Assembly: GCA_025094145.1 (NCBI GenBank)
Contig: JALLLS010000062.1
Span: forward strand, 1-64,000
Source of the DNA: Spinellus fusiger
Lineage: Eukaryota > Mucoromycota > Mucoromycetes > Mucorales > Phycomycetaceae
Direction: 5' to 3'
Length of the DNA: 64,000 bases
Shown here piece by piece: positions 1-12,429 of this stretch. Position numbers and translations under genes: made by a program. Below the pieces are notes generated by a model, which saw nothing but the letters and a program-made list of their open reading frames with translations, was not told the DNA's origin and did no database searches. Numbering within the stretch: position 1 is the first letter of the stretch; every line of letters begins with the position of its first letter.

Positions 1-3000
1 GAATCAACACTGTCCAGTCGATCTTCCAGTTCTTCCCGACGTCGACGTGTTAATGCATTTCCTCCACTGACTGGAATTTTACTATATTCAGCTTGAAGCT
101 ATTTATCGTATGTGAATATATGGAGATACATACATACATACATATATATACATACACACACAACACACACACACACACACACACACATACATACATACAT
201 ACATATCGAAATAAACAAACAAAACAAAACAAAACAAAACAGAGCGAAAAGGAGAAACAATAGTCAACAGGACAATATTTAACAGAGAAAAGAAAAGGGA
301 GAAAAAAAGAGAGAAAAAAAAGAGAGAGAGAAAACAGGTGAATTGCCATTAAAAAAGAAAAAGACAAAGCATGTGTGAGAAACAAGCAAACAAAAGAACA
401 GTACAGAAGAAAAGGCCACGTACAAGTTCTTTTTCCAACAAAAGTTCTCGTAGTCGAGTGTCTAGTTCAGCGGTTGTACATTGGTCGGCCTCTTTTTCTA
501 AAAGAGCAGGAGTCTTGTCTGTAGTAGAGATTGGAGGACGAGATTCCTTTGTAGATGAGGAAGGTACTTTTTCTGTAGTACTGGTGTCCACTTGTCTTTG
601 TTTCAGCTGAGCATATCGTAACTCCCTTACTACTGCCTTGATGAAGCTTAACATGGCCATAAAAAAACATAAATAGAAACATAAATAGAAGCACCAATAT
701 GTAGATAAGAACAAACAAATAAAAAAGTGATAGTACAGCTTTCAAGGCTAATAATAATAGCAATAGTAACCATAGTAAAAAGACTAAAATACAATGTACT
801 TACCTTGCGTCTGATGTAGAATCATAGACACAAGCACTTCGTTGAGCTAGATCACTGCTGAATATCCCCATGCGCAGAAACTGCTCCATTGTTGCTTTGA
901 GAACACGCACCTGGCCTTGAGAAAGGTCAAGTTGGGATTTGAGTTGGTCCAATTTGGTTTGATGTTCATCAGAGCCAACATTGCTTTCTTTTTGCTCTGT
1001 TTCATGCTTTTCCATGCTTTTCTTGAGGTTCTCATTGTCATATAACAGTTCTCTGTAACATAGGGTGGATTAGCATAGATATAAAAAGATAAAGCCATAA
1101 ACACTACAATAGGGCTTCTTCATGTCCTTTATGTCTATCAATAGATTCAGAGTCAAAGATGTACCTGACTTTATCAGAGGATTCTGTCATTTGGTGAATG
1201 GTCGTCAAGAGTTCTTCTTTATAGCGTTCTTTTTGTAACTACGCATGTCTCTCTTTTTAATACAATTGATTTTCAAACAATCTACCCTTTTTCTTTCTTT
1301 CTGCCTATGGAATTCTCATTCAATTAAGAGATTTACCTTTTCTGACTCATGCTTTTTCTTCCATTCTCGAATCTCTGTTGTAAGAGTATCGACATTCTGA
1401 CTCAAAAATGCAATGTCTCGATTACAAGCTAAACACATTCATAATAAGCTTTTTTTTCTTCTCTTTTTTTTCTTCTATAAGCGATACATATATTTTTGCT
1501 ATTATTAGGATCGCCCTACACTCACCTTCTTTCTGCCCCTGCAACGCTTTGGTAACAGCCTTTTCCTTTTCCAAAGCATAATAAAGTTGTTCAACTGTAA
1601 ATGAACTCTGCATTAACCGCAGACTCTCCTTGCGTCTTGGTCTTGAGCATAAAGCATGCTCACTAGAGTCAGAAGAAGCATCTGTGTCTGGACGATGTCC
1701 GTGCTCCTCTTCATCACTTCCACCACTTCGCTGTCCAGACCACCAGCTTGTTTCTGAAGTAATACTGCTGTCCAGGGGCATGTCATTTTCCAACTCCATC
1801 ATCTCGGGTTTTGTCCATCCTTGCTGTTCATTGTGAGCACGTTGTGTACGACTTTTTATACTTTGTGCTGTATCTGAACGTAACAAGGGACGCTGTGTAC
1901 TATGAATGCGTGGCGAGTTGGGTGGCGAGTGAGGGTGGTTTAGTTTCCAGTTTGATGTTTCTTCCTCTGGACTAAAAGAACATCTGAAAGAAGAGGCTGG
2001 TCGAGTAGGCAAATCTTCTGCACAGTGCATTGGTTGAGCAAGTTGTCTTAAAGTGGCAAACGAAGCAGCACTACGTAAAATACGTGGTTTTTGTTTTTGT
2101 TTTTGTTGCTGTTGCTGCTGTTGCTGCTGCTGTTGCTGTTGGTAATTTTGTTGATGATGATGCAGTGAGCGAGTATCTGATTTGTAGTCCTCCATACTTC
2201 CATGTCGAATGGGTTTTTCATTGTCATAGTCATCCATAGGATTTGGACCTGCATGTTTTGGAGTATGGATGATTTTGGAGGAGCGTTTATGATCATTGGA
2301 CTTTTTGAGTTCTTTCTCATAGGTAATGTCGAATGAACTCTGCTCATCTCGTTCTTCATCTGATACAATAACTCGATCTCCATGGGACGATGATATTAGT
2401 TTATGAGTCTTGGGATTCCCCTGTGAGTCTGTGTTGGCATTGTTATCATGAAAAGAAGAGCACCGGGAAGCGAGGGAAACAATGCGACGGATGGTGCGTT
2501 GTCCTTCTATTTTCCTTGGTGGCATGAATTGGTGCTTTTGATCCTTAGGAAGACCTCCTGTTAATGAGCCTGCTACTGTCTGGGATACAGTGCGTTGTCG
2601 AACATGGGTGGGTGTTTGTTTAGAGAATTCCTGGAGGTGTTCGTCTTGGGCAAGCATAACAGCAGGTAAGCTGATCATGGATGCTCTTTTAGAGGGAGGA
2701 GAGAGTGATGGTGGCTCTATCTTCGCATTAGGTTGTTTTGGGCTGTCTACTGTACAATAGTGATTAGGAGTTTTAGGTATCTATTTTTGTTATATTCTTT
2801 AGTTTTACCTTGGCGACGATTATGTGAAAGTAAAGAACTTGGATCAGTATAGGAGTAGGTGCATGCGTATGAAATTAAATCCGTAGATAGATAAATACAT
2901 ATGTAATTCCATAGATAATTCAATAAAAGAGTAAGTAAAGAAAAAGAAACATTAATAAAAGTATAACACAGGACCAGAGCAACAGATCATTTACATTCCA

Positions 3001-3374
3001 TTTATCTATTAGCCATAATGTAGTGGCATGGAGAGTGTTATTGTATGTAAATCTAGCTCACCTTAATCTTTTATTCTTTGGTCTATTTTTTGGAGAGACA
3101 GAGGCATCTTCTTGTTCCTGTTGGCTACAATCTACTGGGCATTCAATGTCTATTATTGGATAGAATGACCTTACTTACCTATCTTTAGTGTTTCTTTATG
3201 GGTTTCTTTATGGGTTTCTTTATGGGTTTCTTTATAGTTGTCTTTGCAATTGTCTTTGCAATTGTCTTTGTGGATGTCTTTGATGTCTGACTGATGTCCA
3301 AGATTAAACTTTTTCAACTGCCAAAACTTTTGACCAGACGATCTACTGTCTTTTGATTTCATTGCACAAGACAT
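1..3374 (-). CDS. Ser/Gln-rich coiled-coil protein, unknown function (3' end outside window)
   Basis: I do not recognise this protein. The proposed start is the ATG at 3374. Supported exons, 5' to 3', are 3374-3179, 3149-3062, one ending near 2811, 2749-1526, about 1420-1340, 1240-1165, 1054-804, about 640-420, and one running off position 1. The first exon has a 12-nt tandem repeat encoding KETH repeats. The large exon encodes a basic, serine-rich, probably disordered region with a polyglutamine run (about 2105-2150). Later exons are heptad-like coiled coil rich in L, E, K and Q. The last visible exon reads GGNALTRRRREELEDRLD, which resembles a C-terminal block I associate with fungal coiled-coil proteins sometimes annotated as enkurin-like; that link is from memory and weak. 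An AC/AT microsatellite (about 125-200) lies in the intron before the last visible exon. Exon 3 boundaries and the far 3' end are uncertain. Confidence 0.65.
2097..2152 (-). repeat. CAG/CAA tract encoding polyglutamine
   Basis: A trinucleotide-rich tract, read on the minus strand as mixed CAA and CAG codons, encodes a run of about a dozen glutamines followed by KQKQK. It is in frame in the large exon of the coiled-coil gene, between a histidine-rich stretch and the basic segment. Length polymorphism is expected. Confidence 0.85.
3183..3240 (-). repeat. 12-nt tandem repeat coding for KETH units
   Basis: Four near-identical 12-nt units (tttctttatggg on the plus strand) encode consecutive KETH tetrapeptides, followed by degenerate KDNC-type units. 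They are in frame in the first exon of the coiled-coil gene, so the repeat is a coding minisatellite. Confidence 0.8.
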
Positions 3375-4133
3375 GAATCTTCTGTTTTTATAGATCTATA
3401 TGTTTTTGCCTGCTTTTGCCTCTTGTTGGATTTTTTTTCAATTGCTACTCTTTTGCTGCTTTTTCTTTTTATTGATTTACTATGCAATGCCAAGTACGCG
3501 TTTCTTTGGTCACTGTCTTCTTAGCAGTAGGACTGTTGGTTATTGATAAATCCCAAAAGATAAGAGATTGAATAAGAGAAGAAAGGAGGATGAAAAAGAA
3601 AGAAAGAAAGAGAAAGGAGGCTAAAAGTACAAGATACTCTTTAAAAGAAAGACGTGCCTTAATATCCTTTTGAGGACTAAATTGATATTCATATAGTGCA
3701 GTGACTTTATGATCGAGTCCACTCTTATAGAGTTATTCGTATGCATATTTTTATTTTTATTTACTATAGTATAGTATCATGTATTATAGTACAGAAGAGT
3801 ACAGAAGAGTACAGAAGAGTACAGAAGAGTACATTATTATAATGTATAAAACTGTATAATAGTCCTCTTATTTTTACAAGACTGCATATACTAAAGACCC
3901 CACTTTTTTATTCATATCTTATCCGTTATACGTATATTTATATATATATTTATATATTTATATATATATATAAATAAATAAAGACCATTTAGTGTGTATA
4001 AAAGTGCAAAAACACTATTATTCATTCATTGCTCCCATAACAGATATTCTTTCTTCTTCATATCCTCTTCTTTTGGTCTTCTTTCGCCTTCAACAGCGGT
4101 ACAAGTGTAAGCAAATAAAAAGGTACTTCACTG
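3375..4133. other. Intergenic: shared 5'/3' flank with microsatellites
   Basis: No coding evidence. This holds the upstream region of the coiled-coil gene and the downstream region of ric8. It contains a tandem of the 10-mer tacagaagag (3792-3832) and an AT-rich tatata stretch (about 3935-3980). Confidence 0.6.
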
Positions 4134-6374
4134 TTAGGATGTTTCTTCGTCACTTGATATTTCCTCCAATCGATCCTGATTCTCTCGCATGGCCTTGGCA
4201 ATGGGATTCTCAACATTAACAACACCTGTCTTTTTAAGTCGTTCAAACAAAACAAATAGCCTCTCTGCTTCTCTCTCTTTCTCTTCATAAGTCATGTCTG
4301 CCAAAGAGGGTCCTTGGTCTTCTTCTTCCAGATATTGGCCCGTAATTGGATTAGTGACACTATCACCCAATCCACTGTCCTCTGCTGCAACAGGAATTCC
4401 CTTGTTGACAAGAAATCCAATGGCATTTCCATACCCCACATGGTGTGTAAAGAGATCAGCTAGTCAATGAGTCCTCTGTTCATAGTGTATTTTTCATTTT
4501 ACCTTGTTCATTACAAAGCACCCACACCATTTCACTGACAGCATCCCTTGTTTGTGGCAAGAGAGCACAAGTCATGAGGCGAATCAAGTATGCAGGCAGA
4601 CGTGTTCCTTGATGCACAGGTTGGATACGATCACTATGGAATTCTCCGTGGCGCAACTTTAGTGAGTGTTCTCCTTTTTTCTTTTTCTTTCTTTTCTTGT
4701 TGCGTTCTCCTTTTCTCTCACTTTATTTTTTATTTTATTCTTGTTATTTTATCGACTCTTTTTCTTCTCTTCATTTCTCCTCTTCCCCCCTCACCTCCCC
4801 CTTTTTTTTTTCTTCTCTCTTTCTCTCTCTCCTTTATGTCTATTCTCTTTTTATCATTACCTGTCTTGAGGTAACACCATCGTTACTAGAAGCTGCTTTA
4901 ATTCTTGATTTCCTTTGGCCAATGAACGCAAAACAAGAAAAAGGGGAGACAGTGTAGCATCAATAGTAGATGCATGATTCACTTGGTCAGGATCATTGTT
5001 GGGAATCAAGTATCGAATGGACTGATCCAGAAGAGTGACAAGTGTCTCTGCAATTCTCTTGGGCTCATGGTTCTGTTCTGGAGACATTTGAGCTCTTTTC
5101 TTCCATTCTGCCTCAATCACAGCAAAAGGAAACTGCATTAAAGCGTGAATGGCATGCGAAAGAGGGGGAACCAGCGGTAATGGCTGGGGACAGGGAAAAA
5201 AAAGAAGAATATCAAAAATAGGACCAAGGCATTCTTGGAAATGCTCTGCTATGGATACACTGGCAGTGATGGTGGATTCATGAATAAGATTAGATTGAGT
5301 GCGTCCATCCACCAGCATAATATTAAACAATAATTTGAGGGCTTCGGAAAGCACAGACGTTGGGTGAATAGGAGATGCTGTAATCTCAGGTTCATATCCT
5401 ATCTGCCTTACATTATGTGCAGATACCTATTATATATAAATGAAAATAAGAAATAGAAATAGAAATAGAAATAGAAATAGAAATAGGCCCGGGGTTATTA
5501 TTATTATTTTTACCACTCGTAAGTGCATGGTACTATGTAATTTACCTTTGCAATGCATTTCCCAATACCCAACTGAATGAGTTTCTGTACGAGGTCATTG
5601 CGATGCACTGTCATGAAGAATAAAATACGACAGGTTAAGAACTGAGAGTCCATGCTTAAATCAGGAAGATGAAGAAGTTGGCAGCATGTATCCATTATTC
5701 CCAAGGATTCTAGCCATTTTTTTGTATTTGGATCCAAATGAATGCAGTTGGCAATGCATTTAAGAGCCTCACACGAACAGGGTGTATCAAGAGGAGGTGT
5801 AGCAGAAACGCCAGCATAGTGACAAAGAGTGATCATGCCCTAAATAACCCACTATGAGTATACATAGATACTGGGAATAGTCATGTGTGCAAATATCTTC
5901 TTATATCTATAAACACACATAGAAGGAAAGATATACATAGGCTTATTTCCACATGTAGTTCTATTTCTATTATTATTATTTACATTTTCTGTATAGAGTA
6001 AAGTAGCAGTATCTGGCTCACGTCCCAAAAGCTTCATTGTCTGGAGGGCAAAAGTAGTGACTATACTTTTTTGTTAAGGCAAGGGAGATCACTGGACAAG
6101 ACAGAATTGCTATTGTAGGCTGTGGTGATAGTAATTACCTTGCATACTCCAAATAGGCATTGCTAGATTAGTATTTAGGTCCTTTAATAGGTACTGAACA
6201 AGCTGATGTTTGTCATAAGATGATATTGCTATTGAGGTTTGTCTCTGTTATCATAATTATTACAATTGACTATGATGCTATATTACTTGAGATCCTGTTT
6301 TGTAGAGTCTCAAACATTCTGCACTGCTCGTTTTTATCTTTATTCTTGATTTCATTATAGTATTCCAGTGCCAT
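4134..6374 (-). CDS. ric8: Synembryn / Ric-8 family G-alpha chaperone and nucleotide exchange factor
   Basis: Ric-8 proteins are cytosolic armadillo-like proteins that fold G-alpha subunits and catalyse their GDP release in heterotrimeric G-protein signalling. Spliced minus-strand exons read through family-typical blocks: a helical N-terminus with LLGREPDTATLLYTEN; CEALKCIANCIHLDPNTKKW and TCRILFFMTVHRNDLV; LSEALKLLFNIMLVDGR; a proline-rich linker with AIHALMQFPFAVIEAEW; LSPLFLVLRSLAKGNQELK; then DAVSEMVWVLCNEQ and the C-terminal FTHHVGYGNAIGFLVNKG, followed by NPITGQYLEEED and an acidic tail ending DEETS-stop at 4134. Exons lie near 6374-6288, 6246-6140, 6045-5990, 5838-5546, 5428-4862, 4658-4505 and 4463-4134. 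The first in-frame ATG after an upstream splice-like AG is at 6374; a further 5' exon cannot be excluded. Confidence 0.88.
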
Positions 6375-6983
6375 TCTTGTTATTTCTTCAAAAGGATCAA
6401 CAGCAGTTACTTTTCCTCAAATCAAAAATAAATTTAAATAAAGAAAAAGAGGGGAGAACAGGGAGAACAAGAAAAAGAGGGGTTGGAGAGGGGGAAGAGG
6501 GAAAAGAAAGAAAGAAGGGAGAAAAGAGTAGACAGGGAATAAAAATACAGAGAAGTTGTGGGGTTTAAAGAGGAGATATCGGAGAAGAAATGGACTACCA
6601 GAAACAGTGCAAGGGATAAGAAGGTATGGAAGGGAGTGGTGTTTCTTGTTCAGTAAGTAAAGTTCATGCATTTATTATTATTCCACAGGCATTTATTAGC
6701 ATAAGATAGTATTTATATATTCAATGTAAATATCAATGTAAATATCAATGTAAATATCAATGTAAATATCAATGTAAATATCAATGTAAATATCAATGTA
6801 AATATCAATGTAAATATTCAATTTAAATATCAATGTAAATATCAATGTAAGGATAATACTAAAGAATACCTTATCAAGGGACAGCAGATCTACAGAAAAA
6901 GAGAACAACCCAGCAATGCAGAACAAATAAAACGCCATCTATAATAAGATACGAATATATATTCCGATGAGTCTAAACATTAC
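6375..6983. other. Intergenic, A/G-rich, with a 12-bp minisatellite
   Basis: No gene seen. Purine-rich low-complexity DNA (6430-6560) is followed by the 12-bp minisatellite listed separately. It lies upstream of ric8. Confidence 0.6.
6717..6850. repeat. 12-bp minisatellite
   Basis: About eleven tandem copies of aatatcaatgta, with one variant unit carrying attcaattta near 6815. There are no spacers and no palindromic unit, so this is a simple minisatellite and not a CRISPR array. Confidence 0.9.
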
Positions 6984-9231
6984 TACACACATACCTAAAG
7001 ATTTTTCTGGCTTTTAAGTAGTGACACAATCTTCCCTTTACATCCATCCTGAATTTTGCCCTTATATGGAACGGTGTTTAAAATCAAAGGTTTGTAAGTA
7101 TCTAAATTATTATTTCCTTTTGTGGATACCTCAATATCAAATCGTATTATCAATAAAAACATATTGTTGATGAATAGAGTTGTTTATTGTAATAGTATAG
7201 CTAATACTATATTATGACTATAGCCACTGCCTGAGTGTATCCCCTCATAGCAATAGAATCCATATCTCAACATTATAATGATTTATCCTTGGAAGATAGA
7301 TAAATATTCTCAGGAGTATACCCTAGACATTATTGACCTTGTAGAAGACCACCCAAGACTGACTTGAAAGAAGTCTATACTTGCCTAATAACAATATATT
7401 GAGTGTGTTGTACATTAGAATAAGTCATAGCCCAGATGAAGACACTGCTTACCTTTTTATCACTATTTTAGTCCTTGGTGGTGTCTATCACCTCCTTCTA
7501 TTGTTTCTCTTTGTTAATAACAGTACATTACCTTGTTTATTTATGTTCATCTTGACGAGTACTTAGGCTTTAAGTTGTATGTGCAGTGTGGGAAATAAAA
7601 AAAGGAGGGGAATATCAAAACAAATAGTTTTTCTTACGCTATTGTGGTGAAGCATACACTAGCCTCCATAAAATTCACAAGTCAAACAATTCACACTCTA
7701 TTTGCCTTAGACCTAAAAGACAGTATTAGAAATAATACTTTGTAATCATTAAGCACCACTGTTAATACCAGTTACAATAACATAGTTACTGAAGTGATTA
7801 TGAATACTGAGTCAATGAGTGACTATACAGTTCTCAATGTAAGTGAGTTTGGCTCTATTTTATGGACAATAATTATTAAAGTTAATTCAGTGTGAGTCCT
7901 ATAATATATCTTTCTTAAGCAGTGTTATACTGCAAATACTGAGCATATAGATAACACATTATGTTAAGAGAAGAATATCAGTGACTGAGTTGTCATTTTG
8001 GGGTGATTCTGGTTCTATTTCTTGTCTTTACAACCAATTCTATACTTTTTAATTGCAAAGTCAGTAGCTATTGCTAAAACAGGCAGGTAGAGTTTGAAAT
8101 ATCTCATTTAGACAGCGAAAAAGGCCTTTTCAAACATCTTAGCCAACCATAATGATTTATTATTTTATTCTCAGGATATTTCCTTATATATTCCAAAAAT
8201 CTCCTGGTGTGTAGAATATAAATATATAAAAGTAGCCTCAAGATCTATACTATGTAACTATGTAAAATATATTTTTTATTCTGAAATAAAGGGCACTAAG
8301 GTTATCAACAAGACCACTAGAGAGATAAATGTATAGATATTGGGTCTCTAGCAGGGACAAAGAAATAGAGTATTGGATACAAAGGCTGGTCTAGGGAAAT
8401 CAAAGAGGGTACATGAACAGGAACACAACACACGATTTGGGCACAACGGGTAACTAGGCAACTGTTCTTTAAGCAATTCTTTTTCTTTCTAAGATTTTGT
8501 TGTAGTCTGCATTACTTTGGTGGTTCTGATTAAGTAAATGACTTGTGAAAATTCGATTTGTTCTCTGCTGCTTGGATATAAATACCTGCCAAGCTGCCGG
8601 TCATTGCTTATGGCACAGGAATAAAGGAAAAGATGCTGCCAAATTTAAAGGTCAGTGTGTTGGTTTGACGAGAGTTTTATATCAATCATTGAAAAAAGAG
8701 ATAAAAAGATGGAGATCTTCTTGTGGTTGATGTTGATGAGTTCGTAACATCGAGAGTAAACATGATTGACCTCTCACCCAATATAAAAAGCTCTTCTAAC
8801 AGTTACTCTGTTTTATTTTGTTGTTCTCAAGATCTGCCATACTTGCAACACAGACAGCCTCACTGAGGTGTTCATGAATTTCAACAGTATCCACGCTTGC
8901 CAAGGTTGTGGAATTGTTTAGAACAGAGATGTGAATGCATCAAAGAATATATATACAATCACAGAAGAGTGTTTAAAGGGTCACTACAGACCAGCTCCAT
9001 TCTGTAGAAAATAATATCTATTCTTATTTGTATTCATATTATAATATATTGCCATATCAAAGGTAGTTCTTTCTGGGATTCATATATTTACAGGTAAATC
9101 TACATAGTTTTTAAATAAAAACTAACATGAATACATCTCACTTTATTTTTGCTTTTCAAATCGATGTGTCATTTCTTAAACAATTGTAGTTTGACTATTT
9201 CTTTTTATATCCTAAGATCTCTTGGTGTGTG
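6984..9231. mobile_element. TIR-ended dispersed element, copy A (carries Fanzor-like remnant)
   Basis: This 2.25-kb segment shares long stretches of near-identity with 37735-40043: 7085-7185 matches 37823-37925, 7430-7560 matches 38300-38430, and 8238-9230 matches 39045-40042. The left end reads tacacacatacctaaagattttt and the right end atctcttggtgtgt, i.e. imperfect terminal inverted repeats. A third TIR-like terminus (ccaaaaatctcctggtgtgta) lies inside, ending at about 8213. Copy A may therefore be a 1.2-kb element abutting, or nested beside, the Fanzor-bearing right half. The only recognisable coding sequence is the decayed Fanzor-like 3' region. Confidence 0.7.
8601..9014 (+). pseudogene. 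Fanzor/TnpB-like C-terminal domain, decayed copy A
   Basis: This is the same C-terminal module as in copy B (39416-39829), but broken. A one-base deletion near 8621-8625 shifts the frame after AYGTG. The tryptophan codon before NRDVNA is a TAG stop (8919-8921). The conserved acceptor ccag in front of the module reads ccgg here. What survives includes VDVDEFVTSR, an intact GT...AG intron, the CHTC and CQGC zinc-ribbon cysteines and NRDVNASKNI. No RuvC-I half was found upstream. Confidence 0.6.
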
Positions 9232-9612
9232 TTTCAATTTCCCCTTCTTCATGTCATTGATATCCATATGACACTACAAGTCACGTGCTAGTAGGCGCAA
9301 CCACTCACCTTCCCTACACTGACAGAATCCATCTCTCTATTCACCCTTAGCCTTTTGAGTACTGTAGAAGGCCTATACTTTTATGGAGACACATTGGTCA
9401 GAAATAAAGAACAAAACACAGCCAATGTCTTTCTATTCCTCTCTCATTGGTATTGATGCCATCCCATGCACCCACCAAGAACAGTGAAGAAGAGTACCTA
9501 AGTAGGCTTGCTTGTTTGCATAGGAAGAAAAGAGAGAGAGAGAAAGAAAGAAAAAAGAAGAGAAAAACAGATAGATGGAAAGAAAGAAAGAAAATGGCTT
9601 TCCATGTATTTA
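9232..9612. other. Intergenic, no gene seen
   Basis: Low-complexity purine stretch at 9525-9595 (GA-rich). Otherwise nothing recognised between the repeat element and the 3' end of isy1. Confidence 0.5.
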
Positions 9613-10766
9613 TTACTGACCGACGAGCTCCCTTGTCTCTTGTTCGTTTTGCTGTAAATCCGCTGATACATAAGTATCCAGTAGCTAATATACGTTATGA
9701 ATTAGTATAAACATTCTTTCTTATCCTTTCTTCCTCTATACATTACCTGCTGTCTTCTTCTGTTAACAAGGTACTCTTCAATCTGTTTCTGATTAGGTAC
9801 AAAGGCATCAGATACCAATTGCTCTAATTCCACGGCCTTTGTTGCATCGTCTTGTTCTGTCTCTTCTTCTTCATTGGCTTGCTCCTCAATCGACTTTAGT
9901 ACACGCTCTGTGAGATTATTTTCTTGTTCTGTCTCGTATTCTATCAATGCACCATCTTCCTCATCACGATAGCCATAATAATCCGCATCAATGTTACGAT
10001 AAATCTCTGACCGTGACCGAGATACTGGTTCAGGGGCTTATGTAGAAAGAACTCTTGGTCAGTTCACTACACACACATATATATATATATATATATCTGC
10101 TCTGAACTTACCTTCTTGTTCAAACAACTCTCTTACACCCGGCAAATCCCTCGCACGTCCAAAGTATCTAACCCAACAGCATGAAAAGACACTTCTTACT
10201 CAATAACTCACTTGTATCCACGGTTTCCAGGCACTTCCTTTCCTTCATGATCCAGCATTTTAGGTGCAGATCTCTTTATGCAAACCAAGCAAGACCGTCA
10301 ATACACCAGCACTTCTCTCTCTCTCTCTCTCTATAGAAATGCATTGTCTTCCTACCGTATAATCAGCACCACCAAGATCTCTTATCCTCCTCTCCCAGTG
10401 GTATTTTTCTCTCATCAATTTGTTGATCTCATCGTTAAGATCGCGCACCTGGTAATCCGACAAGCTCACTTGAAGTTCTATGAATATCTACTCTACTTAT
10501 AGTTGTTGCTTTACCATCTTGAATCTTGGACACTTTGCGGGACACTTCTCCCAGCACTTCACGACGCCAGCGCTCACACTCTCCCACTGACGTTACTGTG
10601 GATGCCATGCCAGGTCTTCTTTCTTTCTTTCGAATCAGCCCAAGCTCAGCTGCTTGGGCTTCTCTGAAACGGTACAGCATGGACTGAGCTTTTTCTTCAT
10701 TACGTGCCTACTCTACTGTCAGTGGTTACTTTACTCTGCCATGTCCTATTGCTCAATAAGTACCAT
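9613..10766 (-). CDS. isy1: Pre-mRNA-splicing factor Isy1
   Basis: Isy1 is a component of the NTC/Prp19-associated spliceosome and helps first-step splicing fidelity. The spliced product begins [19 protein letters not shown], the family's signature N-terminus. It continues with [80 protein letters not shown] and [14 protein letters not shown], then an acidic linker, [18 protein letters not shown] and the C-terminal [23 protein letters not shown] (stop at 9613-9615). The first coding exon appears to be only the ATG (10766-10764), followed by a 56-nt intron (gtactt...tag) to the exon starting at 10707. Other introns are short and in phase. Domain order and length fit the family well. Confidence 0.93.
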
Positions 10767-11611
10767 TGTTTACACACACACACACACACACACTAGACTC
10801 TAAGAGAGGGAGAGCAATAAGAAAGATAACTTTCTCCTCCAACGTAGTGTATGTGACTTGTTTTATCATGTGATCTGTAGCGTTGTGTCTGTGGGTGAAG
10901 AAAGGAGGGAAGGATGTTGAGGATGTTGAGCAGTCAGAGTCAAAAGAGCAAAGACTCATCTTGATTCCTTTTCTATGGATGTATGGATGTATTTATTGCA
11001 GGAAGAAGAAGTCTCTTAAGGTACTCTTTCTTTCTTTCTTTCTATTTGCAGTTCTTCTTCCTTCTTCCTTCTTATTTCTCATTTCTTGTTTCTTCTGTGC
11101 TTTATGGCTCTTCTAGTCTTGTTCTTCCACTCCTCCCCACCCCCCGTGTCCGGAGTATCAAATGAAAACATACCCGAATGACGTGAATAGATCACTGTGA
11201 AAGAAGGACTTGTAAATCATAACATCCCCGCCCATGGACAGGGAGGATATCGAATTCAGGCCTAAAAGTGTGAATACTTTCTCTTTTTTACCCATCAAAG
11301 CATCGTAAGTACCGGTCCATCCTTACTTTGAATGCAACAGAAGAAGCCATCTACGTCATGGATGAAGGATAGAAAGGATAGAAAGGATAGAAAGGATAGA
11401 AAGGATAGATGGATAGAAAGGAAAAAAATGATGGATGGATGGATGGATGAATGAATGAATGAATCGACACTCTTGCTGTCTGCATTTTTCTTTTTCTTTC
11501 TTTTCTATGTATATATATATATATATATTTATATATATCTATATTTATTATAAATACATAAATATATATTATAAATAATGTTGATAACACTGTCCCTTGC
11601 CCCTAATATAG
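10767..11611. other. Divergent upstream region of isy1 and egd2
   Basis: No coding evidence. It holds a CA microsatellite at 10770-10795, tandem aggatagaaa units (11363-11410), gatg/aatg repeats (11428-11465) and an AT-rich run (11508-11578). The AG immediately before the egd2 ATG (aatatag) looks like a splice acceptor, so a 5'-UTR intron of egd2 probably lies here; gtaagta at about 11309 is a candidate donor. Confidence 0.5.
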
Positions 11612-12262
11612 ATGTCCGCCAAAGTTGAAGAAAAGCCTGTTGAGCACGTTGAGGAAGTTGCTGAAGAATTCGAAGAATCTGTTGATACTCCCCAGTCCCG
11701 TGGTGAAAAAAAGGCTCGCAAGGCTATCTTGTCTCTTGGTTTGAAGCGTGTTGCTGGTATCAACCGTGTCACCTTTACCCGTGCCAGAAACGTAAGTGCT
11801 TGAAGAGTATAATAATAATAAACAAGAGAAAACAAGAAGCTCATGGCTATATCTACATCTACATCTACATACATACAACTATAGACTGTCTTTGCCATTG
11901 CCAAGCCCGAAGTTTACCAGAGCTTGAACTCTGACACTTTCATTGTCTTTGGTGAAATGAAGGTGGAGGACTTGAACGCCCGCAACCAGAATGCTGCTTT
12001 GGAACAGCTTGCTGCTGCTGTTGAGACTGATGCTGCTACTGCTCCTGAAGCCGAGACTGTTGCTGTTGAAGAAGAGGATGTTGAGGTTGATGCCACTGGT
12101 GTAGATGAGAAGGACATCGAGTTAGTGGTGACCCAGGCTGGTGTGTCCCGCAGCAAGGCCGTTACTGCTTTGAAGAACAGCAACAACGACATTGTCAACG
12201 CCATTATGGTAAGGATGGGACTGACATTCCAAGGCTAACATTGATAGGAACTCACCATGTAA
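11612..12262 (+). CDS. egd2: Nascent polypeptide-associated complex subunit alpha
   Basis: NAC-alpha pairs with NAC-beta (Btt1/Egd1) at the ribosomal exit tunnel and binds nascent chains. Three exons, 11612-11791, 11885-12208 and 12248-12262, give a 172-residue protein, a normal length for fungal NAC-alpha. The acidic N-terminus is followed by the NAC domain with RGEKKARKAILSLGLKRV, GINRVTFTRARN and AIAKPEVYQS, then FIVFGEMKVEDLN. After an Ala/Glu-rich linker comes the C-terminal UBA domain with DIELVVTQAGVSRSKAV and NNDIVNAIM; the last exon encodes only ELTM-stop. The introns are clean GT-AG. The coding sequence is visibly more GC-rich at third positions than its surroundings, consistent with high expression. 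Confidence 0.96.
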
Positions 12263-12429
12263 ATTTGCATTGGCACTCTATAAATAAACAAGCTAGTATT
12301 CCTAAAGCTATAGTGTGTGTGTGTGTGTGCAGTAAATGTGTAGTAGATATACAGTGGATATACATTAGATATACAGTGATCCGCGATTCTTATTTATTGT
12401 CCTTAGCCTACAGACTTCTTTATACACAT

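Noticed and set aside
4590..4957. F/L/S-rich plus-strand open frames
   Set aside because: They come from a pyrimidine-rich intron of ric8 on the opposite strand; no membrane-protein family recognised.
6717..6850. CRISPR-like array
   Set aside because: Units are contiguous 12-mers without spacers in a eukaryotic context; a minisatellite.
11603..12204. Minus-strand open frames overlapping egd2
   Set aside because: Shadow frames of the strongly codon-biased NAC-alpha exons.
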